IMG/VR virus record: IMGVR_UViG_3300035698_003810
Location: 1 to 64,000 of that record
Length of the DNA: 64,000 nt
Strand: one strand, 5' to 3'
From: a virus
Below, one piece after another: positions 53,754-62,077 of this stretch. The translations under genes were made by a program, and so were the position numbers. The stretch's first letter is position 1. Each line of letters opens with the position of its first letter. The notes beneath the pieces are model-generated. The model was given only the letters and a program-made list of their open reading frames with translations, searched no databases and was not told where the DNA came from.

Positions 53754-54495
53754 TATTTTTATTACGTGTGCAAAAAAAGATTACATTAAATTACCATATT
53801 GTATTGCTTCAATTGAAAGAAACATAGCTGATATTGATGAAATTCATATTGCATCACCCACTGAAATTAAAATCGATGGTGTGATTTGGCATAATGAAAA
53901 TGATATTTTGCATGTTGATAAAACAAAAATAAAACACAGACCAAATTGGGTGTTTCAACAATTGATAAAATTATTTCAAACCGTAACTAAAAACGATTTC
54001 TATTTGACTATTGATTCTGATACTATAATTAATAGACCATTGAAATTGTTTACTGATGAAGGTAAGCCAATTTTATATGCCGGGATTCAACAATACCATG
54101 CCCCATATTTTAAATTTATGAAAGAAGTTTTTAATTTGGATAAAGTTATCAAAGAATCTTTTATTACAGATATGAATTTTTTTAATAGAAATATAATAAA
54201 TGAAATGCTCGTTAATAACAATTATACAGTTGAATCATTTTTAGAAAAATTATATGAAGTAACAAAACCAAGCGAATGTTATATTGGTGAGCCGGAACTG
54301 TATGGTAATTATGTTGTGGAACATCATATGGATATGTATACGATTAGACAATTGAAAATGAAAATGTCTGGTAAAGAAATTAATAATGCTAATGATGTAG
54401 TTTGGTGTAATCAAGAAATTGAAACTGGTATTAAAGTTATGAAAAATCTTGATTATGATACATTCTCTATGCACTCATGGGTATTGGGGGATTAA
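53743..54495 (+). CDS. GT-A glycosyltransferase, 250 aa
   Basis: ATG 53743 lies eight bases after GGAG (53731-53734) and is preferred over ATG 53737 and the longer frame. Fold: IDIFITCAKKDYIKLPYCIA, a nucleotide-sugar region, then YLTIDSDTIINRPLKLF with the DxD at Asp91-Asp93. Later GEPELYGNYVVEHH and MHSW are of the DUF6492-like type. It belongs to the island and overlaps the preceding methyltransferase. Confidence 0.75.
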   Translation: MSIDIFITCAKKDYIKLPYCIASIERNIADIDEIHIASPTEIKIDGVIWHNENDILHVDKTKIKHRPNWVFQQLIKLFQTVTKNDFYLTIDSDTIINRPLKLFTDEGKPILYAGIQQYHAPYFKFMKEVFNLDKVIKESFITDMNFFNRNIINEMLVNNNYTVESFLEKLYEVTKPSECYIGEPELYGNYVVEHHMDMYTIRQLKMKMSGKEINNANDVVWCNQEIETGIKVMKNLDYDTFSMHSWVLGD

Positions 54496-55350
54496 ATGAA
54501 TTTAGTTTTAATACACATTGGTGATACGTTGCCTTCGTATGTTAGTGATACAATAGAACAGGCAAGAAAGTTTTATGATGGTGATTTGTATTTTGTAAAA
54601 TCTAAAGATTGTAAAATTTCACATTGGGATAATATCATAGAGATTGATTATGAATCATTACTTGACCATCCGAGAGTAAAACAGTTTAAAGATATTTCTA
54701 CACTAAAAGGTTTTTGGGGTGTGACGTGTGAACGATTTATTATATTAGAAGCCTTGATGGAAAAATTAAATTTGGATACAGTTTTTCATATTGAAAATGA
54801 TGTTACTATTTACAATGACCCGAATAATTTGTTGCCATATGTTTCATCATTTTGTAAAGACGCGGTTGTTGTGAATCCTACTGGCCCTGAGATATCAACC
54901 GGGGCATTTGTATACGTTGATAATTTGAAAGCAATATCATTTGTAAATGAAAAATTTATTGAATTATTAAAAAACCCACAAGGGATATTAAATCGTTTGA
55001 CTGAAAAGTTTATAAGTGAAATGAAATTATTAAATATTCTTCAAACGGATTATCCAGATAAAGTAAAACATTTTCCTATATTACCACACACAGATGATTA
55101 CATTGATTTGATTTTTGATTGTGCAACATGGGGTCAATTACTTGGTGGAACACCTAATGGTGAGGTTGGTGCAGACCAACTTCAACATCATTGGATTGGT
55201 AAAGAAATGTACCCTGAAAGAAAATATAAATACTTGTGGGAAAATGATGAGAAAGGAAGACGTTGTATTTTTATTGTTGATAAATCGGGAAATAAATATA
55301 AGTTAAATAATTTACACGTTCATAGTAAACGTGTGAGGGAGTTTATGTAA
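54496..55350 (+). CDS. Glycosyltransferase-like protein, 284 aa
   Basis: Starts directly after the previous stop codon. Features: FWGVTCERFIILEALMEKL, FHIENDVTIYNDPNNL (the acidic END in the DxD position), and a C-terminal GGTPNGEVGADQLQHHWIGK. The fold is probably GT-A. The END motif and the lack of a second acidic residue make the metal site less certain. Confidence 0.7.
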   Translation: MNLVLIHIGDTLPSYVSDTIEQARKFYDGDLYFVKSKDCKISHWDNIIEIDYESLLDHPRVKQFKDISTLKGFWGVTCERFIILEALMEKLNLDTVFHIENDVTIYNDPNNLLPYVSSFCKDAVVVNPTGPEISTGAFVYVDNLKAISFVNEKFIELLKNPQGILNRLTEKFISEMKLLNILQTDYPDKVKHFPILPHTDDYIDLIFDCATWGQLLGGTPNGEVGADQLQHHWIGKEMYPERKYKYLWENDEKGRRCIFIVDKSGNKYKLNNLHVHSKRVREFM

Positions 55351-55351
55351 G

Positions 55352-56707
55352 GTGAATAGCATATGTTTGATTAATCCTCCATCACCATTTTTAATTGATG
55401 AGAAGGTATTTGTTTCAATTGGTATTTTAAGAGTAGCAACGTCATTAATAGACCATTTGTATAATGCTGATATTTTAGATTTAGCGGGTATTAAAGATTG
55501 GAAAGATAAAATTGATAATATTATTTATAAATATGATATTGTTGGTATTTCATCAACTACTCCACAAATTCCTATAGTGACAAAGATTGCCGAATATATT
55601 AAATCCAAACATAATAAACAAGTTGTGTTAGGTGGCCCACATGCAACGGTTGTTCTTGGTGCATATAAAGAGAATCCGACAGGACGTGCGTTATTAGAAC
55701 TCGATAGATTACAGAGGATATTCGATTATATAGTTTGTGGTGATGGTGAATTCGTAATTTTAGATATAATGAGAGGACACAAGACAGGGATATTGGATAG
55801 TGAAACTAATCCTGATTGGTACTTGACAAATGAAAAATATGATTCATTATCGGTTCCTATTCGTAGTTTAATTGATATAGATTCATATCATTATAAAATT
55901 GATGGCGTTAAATCTACTAATTTGATATGTCAAATGGGATGCCCGTTTGGATGTAATTTTTGTGGTGGAAGAAAATCTAAAACATTTAGACAAATAAGAA
56001 CACGAAGTATTCCATTAGTTATTAAAGAAATAGATTATCTCTACCGTGGTTGGGGGTATACAGGATTTATGTTTTATGATGATGAATTGAATGTTAATGG
56101 AAAATTATTTCTTAATTTTTTAGATGAATTGATTAAATATCAAAATAACAACAATGTTAATTTTAATTTAAGAGGATTCACACGTGCGGATTTATTGACA
56201 CAAGAGCAAGCAGATAAAATGTATGAAGCAGGGTTTAAATGGCTTCTTACTGGTTTTGAATCCGGTTCAGATAGAATGTTGTTAAATATGAATAAGAGAA
56301 ATACCGTTGAAGATAATACAAATGCTTGTATGACTGCCAGATTTGCAGGACTTAAAGTAAAGGCATTGATGTCTATTGGTCACCCGGGTGAGTCAAGTGA
56401 AACAATAAAAGAAACTAAAGATTGGGTTAAGATGGTTAAACCAGATGATGTTGATGTTACAATAATATCAACATATCCCGGTACACCATATTATGATGAT
56501 GTAACATGGGATGAAAATAAAAAGGTATGGAAATATATTAGTCCTAAAACTGGAGATATTTTGTATTCTTTGGATGTAAATTATACAAAGGATTCTGTAT
56601 TCTATAAGAGTGACCCGGACAGTTATGAATCTTTTGTCTTTACTGATAATTTGTCATGTCAAGATTTAGTTGACGAAAGAAGGCAGTTGGAGAGGGAATT
56701 AAAATGA
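55352..56707 (+). CDS. B12-binding-type radical SAM enzyme, 451 aa
   Basis: GTG 55352 follows GAGGGAG (55335-55341). N-terminal 120 residues have the cobalamin-binding-like Rossmann domain (ICLINPPSPFLIDE, VGISSTTPQIPIVTKIAEYI, VVLGGPHATVV). The radical SAM core contains CPFGCNFC with cysteines at 197, 201 and 204 for the 4Fe-4S cluster, followed by FMFYDDELNVNGK, FTRADLLTQEQADKM and GFESGSDRMLLNMNK. The final third is a helical/Asp-rich C-terminal part. In a glycan island it probably methylates or rearranges a sugar or a lipid-linked intermediate, but the substrate cannot be read from the sequence. Confidence 0.85.
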   Translation: MNSICLINPPSPFLIDEKVFVSIGILRVATSLIDHLYNADILDLAGIKDWKDKIDNIIYKYDIVGISSTTPQIPIVTKIAEYIKSKHNKQVVLGGPHATVVLGAYKENPTGRALLELDRLQRIFDYIVCGDGEFVILDIMRGHKTGILDSETNPDWYLTNEKYDSLSVPIRSLIDIDSYHYKIDGVKSTNLICQMGCPFGCNFCGGRKSKTFRQIRTRSIPLVIKEIDYLYRGWGYTGFMFYDDELNVNGKLFLNFLDELIKYQNNNNVNFNLRGFTRADLLTQEQADKMYEAGFKWLLTGFESGSDRMLLNMNKRNTVEDNTNACMTARFAGLKVKALMSIGHPGESSETIKETKDWVKMVKPDDVDVTIISTYPGTPYYDDVTWDENKKVWKYISPKTGDILYSLDVNYTKDSVFYKSDPDSYESFVFTDNLSCQDLVDERRQLERELK

Positions 56708-57528
56708 ATAAAGATTGGGTAAAGTCATTTAGTCGAGATGATTTTGTTGATGGAGATGGGTTTGAAAATATTGCAAAAGACTTAGGAATAACATACACAG
56801 AAAGTCATAATTTAAAACATGTAATAGATAATGAAATTATTTTATCTCATAATGGGGATGCATGTGTATTGCCAGAGGGTGTTAATATAATAAGAACAGG
56901 CGAATCAAGAGTTGGTATTGATTTTAATTGGTTAAATATTCCTGAAAAATTAAAAGTATTATTCTCATTAAATGTTGACGTTAAGGATGATAGAATATAT
57001 TATTTGCCAGTTGGGTTAGAAAGAAAACGGTGGAATCCCCAACAGAAAAAGCAGGAAAATTTATTCAATATGATGAATACAGATATCGAACCATCTAAAT
57101 TGGTTTATTTGAATATAGCAGCGGGGACAAATATACAATCAAGACCTAAATTAATTGAAGTAATGAAAGATAAATCTTGGTGTACAAATGATAATCGTGG
57201 TAATGGTTCTGATTATATGAATTTTATAACTAATATAAAAGAACACAAATTTGTATTTTCACCTGATGGTAATTCATTAGAAGGTCATAGAACATGGGAA
57301 ACATTATATTTGGGTAGAATACCAATCATAGAACGTCATGTGTTTACGGAATATTTTGCTGAACGCTTACCGTTACTTATTGTTGATAATTGGGAAGATG
57401 TTACTGAAGAATTTCTTAATGATAAATATAATGAAATGATAAATAAAGAGTGGGATTGGGATTTGTTAAAAAATTCATATTGGAAAACATATATAAGCGG
57501 AGTTATTGATAATGTTAAACAAAAATAG
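56704..57528 (+). CDS. Exostosin-like glycosyltransferase, copy A, 274 aa
   Basis: Overlaps the radical SAM gene by four bases (ATGA). Domain: SFSRDDFVDGDGFENIAKDL at the N-terminus and the C-terminal HKFVFSPDGNSLEGHRTWET then LYLGRIPIIERHVFTEYFAE, which resembles the nucleotide-sugar site of GT47/exostosin-type transferases. Paralogue of the gene at 58177, with a methyltransferase between them. Confidence 0.7.
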   Translation: MNKDWVKSFSRDDFVDGDGFENIAKDLGITYTESHNLKHVIDNEIILSHNGDACVLPEGVNIIRTGESRVGIDFNWLNIPEKLKVLFSLNVDVKDDRIYYLPVGLERKRWNPQQKKQENLFNMMNTDIEPSKLVYLNIAAGTNIQSRPKLIEVMKDKSWCTNDNRGNGSDYMNFITNIKEHKFVFSPDGNSLEGHRTWETLYLGRIPIIERHVFTEYFAERLPLLIVDNWEDVTEEFLNDKYNEMINKEWDWDLLKNSYWKTYISGVIDNVKQK

Positions 57529-58177
57529 TATTGACGAAATTTATAAAAAACTCGATATTCCTAAATATGATAAACCACTATTAGAATATAATAATGGTAA
57601 TTGGAAATGGGAGAATAAAGATTTCTCAAGAGTACCAACTTTAATTGAATTTAGAAAAATGGTTGATGAATTAAAATTATCATCTGAAAAAATGTTAGTT
57701 ATAAATGGTACAGGAGACCCCGAATTAGAATTCATTCCAACTAAAGAAGTTAAACATGGTGTTTATATTCATGAACCGGAATTGTATGATTTGCATACAA
57801 TGGATTTGGATGAAAAGGATTATGATTTTTTAATGTGTAATCAAACATTAGAACATGTTTATAATCCTTTTGTTGCATTAAAAACTATGAATAAACATTT
57901 GAGGATGGGTGGCTATTGCTACATTACAGTTCCTTGTAATAATATTCCTCATGATACACCGATGCATTTTTATACAGGATTTACAGCCGTTGGATTAGGA
58001 ACCTTTTTTGTTGAAGGAGGATTTGAAATTATTAAGTTAGGACAATGGGGAAATTATAAGGCAGTTGAAACTATGTTTACAGATGATTGGGCAGACTATA
58101 GAAAATCAAGTTGGAATAATGAAGAGAAATGTCCCATAACAAGTTGGTGTTTAGGAAGAAAAATTGAGGAGGTATAA
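57512..58177 (+). CDS. SAM-dependent methyltransferase, 221 aa
   Basis: ATG 57512 is nine bases after GGAG (57499-57502). Overlaps the previous gene by 17 bases. The class I fold is weaker: VINGTGDPELEF as motif I is unusual (GTGD rather than GxGxG), followed by YDFLMCNQTLEHVYNPFVAL with the TLEH motif and HLRMGGYCYITVPCN. Possibly an FkbM or Methyltransf_11 relative. Confidence 0.7.
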   Translation: MLNKNSIDEIYKKLDIPKYDKPLLEYNNGNWKWENKDFSRVPTLIEFRKMVDELKLSSEKMLVINGTGDPELEFIPTKEVKHGVYIHEPELYDLHTMDLDEKDYDFLMCNQTLEHVYNPFVALKTMNKHLRMGGYCYITVPCNNIPHDTPMHFYTGFTAVGLGTFFVEGGFEIIKLGQWGNYKAVETMFTDDWADYRKSSWNNEEKCPITSWCLGRKIEEV

Positions 58178-58998
58178 TGGATTACAGGTGGTCAACATTT
58201 AGTCAAGATGATTTTATTGACGGTGATGGATTTGAAAATATTGCAAAGGAATTAGGAATTACATATTGTGAAGGTAGAGATATTAATGCTATAGATAACG
58301 AATATGTTTTATATCATAATGGTGATGCTTGTGTCTTACCTGTTGGTGTTGATAGAAGACCACTTGGTGAGCATCGAGGATATGATTTATTTTGGGAAAA
58401 TATACCGGATAAATTAAAATTATTCTTTTCACAAAATGTTGATGTTGACGATGACCGTATTGTGTGTTTACCTATCGGACTTGAAAGAAGCAGGTGGAAA
58501 CAAATGTTTCGTGTTGATAAACATGAACGATTACTTAATATGATGACACAAGATGTTGAAAAAAGTGGATTAGTTTATTTAAATGTCAACCCAACTACAA
58601 ATCGTATATCAAGACCTAAATTAATTGAAATAATGAAAGATAAACCTTGGTGTACAAACGAACTTCGCCCGAATGGGTTTGAATATGATAACTATCTACA
58701 TCAAATGAAATCACATAAATTTGTTTTCTGTCCAGATGGTAATGGAATAGATTGTCATAGAACATGGGAAGCACTTTATGTTGGTTCATATCCTATTGTA
58801 GAACGTCACGTGTATGCAGAAAAATTTGCAAAGTATCTTCCAATATTGGTAGTTGATAATTGGGACGATGTTACTGAAGAACTTCTTAATAAAACATATG
58901 GGGAGTTTTATAATACTTGGTGGGATTGGAATATGTTATCGATGTCTTATTGGAAAAAGTTTATTACAGAAAAGGTGGAAGGTAATGATACGAACTAA
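58177..58998 (+). CDS. Exostosin-like glycosyltransferase, copy B, 273 aa
   Basis: Starts in the stop codon of the methyltransferase (TAATG). It is a clear paralogue of 56704: STFSQDDFIDGDGFENIAKE, LPIGLERSRW against LPVGLERKRW, and HKFVFCPDGNGIDCHRTWEA against HKFVFSPDGNSLEGHRTWET. The two copies differ in side loops, so they may act on different acceptors. Confidence 0.7.
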   Translation: MDYRWSTFSQDDFIDGDGFENIAKELGITYCEGRDINAIDNEYVLYHNGDACVLPVGVDRRPLGEHRGYDLFWENIPDKLKLFFSQNVDVDDDRIVCLPIGLERSRWKQMFRVDKHERLLNMMTQDVEKSGLVYLNVNPTTNRISRPKLIEIMKDKPWCTNELRPNGFEYDNYLHQMKSHKFVFCPDGNGIDCHRTWEALYVGSYPIVERHVYAEKFAKYLPILVVDNWDDVTEELLNKTYGEFYNTWWDWNMLSMSYWKKFITEKVEGNDTN

Positions 58999-59692
58999 TT
59001 ATATTGGTAGAGTTGGAAACAATATGTTTCAGTATGTATTCAATAGAATGCTTGCTGAACGATGTAATCTTTACTTTGAAGAAACTATAACACATCCATA
59101 TTGGAAAGATTGTTCATCTAAAAATTTTCCTATTGAAGTTATTCCGTATAATAATGATGGAAAAGTTAAATTGAAACATGAAGATATGGTACAGACTGCC
59201 GGATATTATCAAGACCCCCGAATATATGATGCAAATACAAAACTAATACGGTCGTTTTTTAAATATGATATAAATAAAAGAAATCACCAATCAGTAACAG
59301 CGCACATTAGATTAAAAGATTATTATGAATTTGGTAAAGAGGGTGTTGTGATACACCCGGAGTGGTACACTAAGATTTTTAAAATGTTGGGTTGTGATGC
59401 TGACTATGTAACATTGTATATTGTTTCCGATAATATCAATGATGCATATATGGATAATTTTAAAGAGTTTAATCCTAAATTTATATCTGGAACACCAAAA
59501 GAAGATTTTCAATTTATTATGAATTCAGATATAACTGTTGTTGGGAATAGTTCTTTTTCTTGGTGGGCATCATGGCTTAGTGATGCATCACAGATATATA
59601 CATTCAAGCCTTGGATATATAGAGATGATAATAGAGAATATAATCTGTCTCGTATGGATAGGGCAATAAGAGTCGATGGAAAATTTTTATAA
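58985..59692 (+). CDS. GT11-like alpha-1,2-fucosyltransferase, 235 aa
   Basis: ATG 58985 follows GGTGGAAGG closely and overlaps the previous gene by 14 bases; the longer in-frame extension is ignored. Signature GRVGNNMFQYVFNRMLAE (8-25) is the GT11 donor motif, and the C-terminal VVGNSSFSWWASWLSDASQI is the matching conserved block. GT11 enzymes add fucose in alpha-1,2 linkage, here presumably to a surface glycan; the donor specificity is a family expectation. Confidence 0.85.
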   Translation: MIRTNYIGRVGNNMFQYVFNRMLAERCNLYFEETITHPYWKDCSSKNFPIEVIPYNNDGKVKLKHEDMVQTAGYYQDPRIYDANTKLIRSFFKYDINKRNHQSVTAHIRLKDYYEFGKEGVVIHPEWYTKIFKMLGCDADYVTLYIVSDNINDAYMDNFKEFNPKFISGTPKEDFQFIMNSDITVVGNSSFSWWASWLSDASQIYTFKPWIYRDDNREYNLSRMDRAIRVDGKFL

Positions 59693-59705
59693 AGGAGTTA
59701 ATGTT

Positions 59706-60275
59706 GTGAGAGAACAAGTTGAGGTAAATTTTAATAGAAGTCATCAGTTAGGACAAATGGGTGCCGATGAACGTGAGGCAATGTATAATCTTGTTATGGG
59801 GGTTAATCCAAAACATATATTTGAAATTGGTACATGGATGGGTGGTGGTAGTACATACATACTTGCATCAGCACTTTACAATTTGGATTGTGGTGGTAAA
59901 TTACATACGGTTGAATCACATAAAGGTGCATTTAATCACGCAATACGTTTTTATGGTACATATGCCGATTTAATGCCGTTGGAACCATATGTTGATTTTA
60001 ATTTAGGAAGTAGTACTGACATTTATGGTAAGATGTTAAAGGATTATGAATCAATTGAGATGGTTCTTTTTGATGGTGCTGATGATGACCAGAGTACATT
60101 AGATGAATGGAATTTATTTAAAGATAAATTTAAAACTGGTACTATTGTTTTATGTCATGATTGGAAGACTAAAAAGGCTGATTTCATCAAGGATTTTTTA
60201 TTAAATGAAGATGAATGGCAAAATATATTCATTATGGATACACAAACTGGTTTTGCTGCATTTAAAAAGAAATAA
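59706..60275 (+). CDS. SAM-dependent methyltransferase (Methyltransf_24-like), 189 aa
   Basis: GTG 59706 is preferred because AAAGGAG ends eight bases before it; the in-frame ATG at 59676 overlaps the previous gene. Motif I is IFEIGTWMGGGSTYI (38-52), followed by HTVESHKG, VLFDGADDDQSTLDEW and a final C-terminal strand. It ends the island and is followed by an 80-base gap with a late-promoter-like element. Confidence 0.8.
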   Translation: MREQVEVNFNRSHQLGQMGADEREAMYNLVMGVNPKHIFEIGTWMGGGSTYILASALYNLDCGGKLHTVESHKGAFNHAIRFYGTYADLMPLEPYVDFNLGSSTDIYGKMLKDYESIEMVLFDGADDDQSTLDEWNLFKDKFKTGTIVLCHDWKTKKADFIKDFLLNEDEWQNIFIMDTQTGFAAFKKK

Positions 60276-60292
60276 CAGATTGATAGAAAATA

Positions 60293-60300
60293 CATAAATA
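60293..60300 (+). promoter_or_regulatory. Late-promoter-like element CATAAATA
   Basis: One mismatch from TATAAATA; the sequence CATAAATACTATTATATG is similar to that before the capsid gene (TATAAATACTATTAACG). It lies 55 bases before the next ATG. Confidence 0.45.
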
Positions 60301-60355
60301 CTATTATATGTCAATTATGTAGTATTTAAATATTTCATCAGGGGGAGGATTTGTA

Positions 60356-60739
60356 ATGGACGCAACGATGATTTTTATTATTTGCACTATTATTACAGTG
60401 GTAGTATCTATTGTGGTGAGAGTAGTGTGGGATTGGGCTGGTAATAAAAATGGGAAGAAAGAAATTGACCAACTTAAAAAAGATGTGCATGATAAAATTA
60501 CAGAAAAATTTTCTATGGTGGAAAAAGTAAATGTTAATATTGAAAAACAACGAGAAGAATTTTCAGAATTAAAAGGTCTGATATTAACTTCTTATGTTAA
60601 AAAAGAGGAATTTGAAAAACACTTAGCACGATTTGAAACTGTCAGGGATAAGACACTTAGTAATGACAATACGATAACTATGATTAATGAGACCGTTCGC
60701 CAAAATGTGCAGAGAATGACACAGTTAGAAAACAGTTAA
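60356..60739 (+). CDS. Membrane protein with N-terminal TM helix and coiled coil, 127 aa
   Basis: Residues 3-24 (ATMIFIICTIITVVVSIVVR) form one transmembrane helix, followed by a charged coiled-coil region (EIDQLKKDVHDKITEKFSMV, FSELKGLILTSYVKKEEFEK). GGGGGAGG precedes the start. It could be a class III holin, spanin or a regulator of inhibition; nothing in the sequence tells these apart. Confidence 0.55.
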   Translation: MDATMIFIICTIITVVVSIVVRVVWDWAGNKNGKKEIDQLKKDVHDKITEKFSMVEKVNVNIEKQREEFSELKGLILTSYVKKEEFEKHLARFETVRDKTLSNDNTITMINETVRQNVQRMTQLENS

Positions 60740-60752
60740 TCGGAGATGTAAA

Positions 60753-61154
60753 ATGAAAGTTCTTATTGTAGAGGATAGTTTAGGGTTAGTTAATGTTTAC
60801 GAACATTTAATCGAAAATATTATTAATAAAATCACACCCGAAGAAGATTTACAAATTATATCAATAGTAAATTATAATGAATTTATTTATTTTAAAAATG
60901 TAGATTTTGATTTAGTTATACTGGATTGGAATATTATTGGTGGCACGTCAAGACAAATAATTGAAGAGGGATACACCAACATGAAGTGTGTTATTTTCAT
61001 TACTGGGTATGCAAACAATAAACAAGTTCAAATGATGTCAGAGAAATTTTCTATTCCAATTATATCAAAACCAACCACAGAATTTGAGATTTCATCAATG
61101 TTAGAAAAGGCAGTGGTGTCAATTCATTCTAATTTACCATATGCTATTGCATAA
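60753..61154 (+). CDS. Stand-alone response-regulator receiver domain, 133 aa
   Basis: All conserved receiver residues are present: Glu7-Asp8 (VEDS) and the phospho-acceptor Asp58 in LVILDWN, the Thr84 switch in FITGYA and Lys106 in ISKP. There is no output domain. Phage-encoded CheY-like domains could divert a host histidine kinase or phosphorelay, or bind a flagellar or signalling partner. Immediately after the membrane gene (13 bases), possibly one unit. Confidence 0.85.
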   Translation: MKVLIVEDSLGLVNVYEHLIENIINKITPEEDLQIISIVNYNEFIYFKNVDFDLVILDWNIIGGTSRQIIEEGYTNMKCVIFITGYANNKQVQMMSEKFSIPIISKPTTEFEISSMLEKAVVSIHSNLPYAIA

Positions 61155-61171
61155 ATTTAAGAGGTAATAAT

Positions 61172-62077
61172 ATGGGTTTTTTAAATGAGTATTATGGTGA
61201 CACGTGGAGAGATAAAATAGTAACTCACAGAACACCAACTGGTAGAACGTCAAGGGTGAAAGTTAGAAGTCTTCCTCCAGATGAACAGCTTAAGTATAAT
61301 CCAAATAGATTTAAAAGAACTAAATCTGATACCAAAATGACAAAAGATGATTATGATAAAATTAAATCTTCTGATGATAAAATCAGAACGGTGGATTTTT
61401 ATATGGCATCACGGGATTTAGATGTTGTTGAAGATGTTAGAAATAATATTAAAGAAGGTAAATTGATAATGGCAACAACAGATAGTAAAAATGTTATTGA
61501 TTTATTCAATGATGATTTGGATGTTGTTAAGATGTTAAATGTTCCAGTAACGGCAATCAAAAAATATCTGGATGTTGATATTGAAGATGTTGAATCTATA
61601 AGTGATTTGGAATTTAAAGATGCTGGAACTGAGGATGAAGAAAAGTTATATGAACTTAGTACGTTTTCAGATGCAACAATATTCCTTATTGACTTATATC
61701 CATATGTAAAGGATATCGAAATCAAATTAGATAAACATGATGACGAAGAAGATAACTTTGATGAATTGAAAGCTGAAGGTAACGGTATGTTCAAAGGATT
61801 TTATATGAATGAAGATGCCGGAAGACTCATAACAGAGATGCCTCATCTTGTAATTGGTGATAACACATATGATTTTTATATGGAAAAAGATGGTTGGGTT
61901 GATAGATTAGTAAATATAATTAAAACCGGAAATCATAGTATTCATGATATATTAGAACCATTTTACGGTATTTATAAGGGATTTTTCCTAAAGAGATTTG
62001 AAAATTTGGAATCATGGGAACAAGATAAGTTGAAAAAGTACACACCACTCGAATTCAGATTAATCATGGGGATATAA
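61172..62077 (+). CDS. Hypothetical protein, 301 aa
   Basis: I do not recognise this one. Features: basic N-terminus (HRTPTGRTSRVKVRSLPP), a helical Asp-rich central third with the pattern VVEDVRNNIKEGKLIMATTD, DEEDNFDELKAEGNGMF near 190, and a C-terminal alpha-helical segment FEPFYGIYKGFFLKRFEN-like. It begins MGFLNEYYGDTW, with an LNE that would suit the prohead protease, so a packaged protein is possible. AGAGGTAA precedes the start. Confidence 0.5.
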   Translation: MGFLNEYYGDTWRDKIVTHRTPTGRTSRVKVRSLPPDEQLKYNPNRFKRTKSDTKMTKDDYDKIKSSDDKIRTVDFYMASRDLDVVEDVRNNIKEGKLIMATTDSKNVIDLFNDDLDVVKMLNVPVTAIKKYLDVDIEDVESISDLEFKDAGTEDEEKLYELSTFSDATIFLIDLYPYVKDIEIKLDKHDDEEDNFDELKAEGNGMFKGFYMNEDAGRLITEMPHLVIGDNTYDFYMEKDGWVDRLVNIIKTGNHSIHDILEPFYGIYKGFFLKRFENLESWEQDKLKKYTPLEFRLIMGI

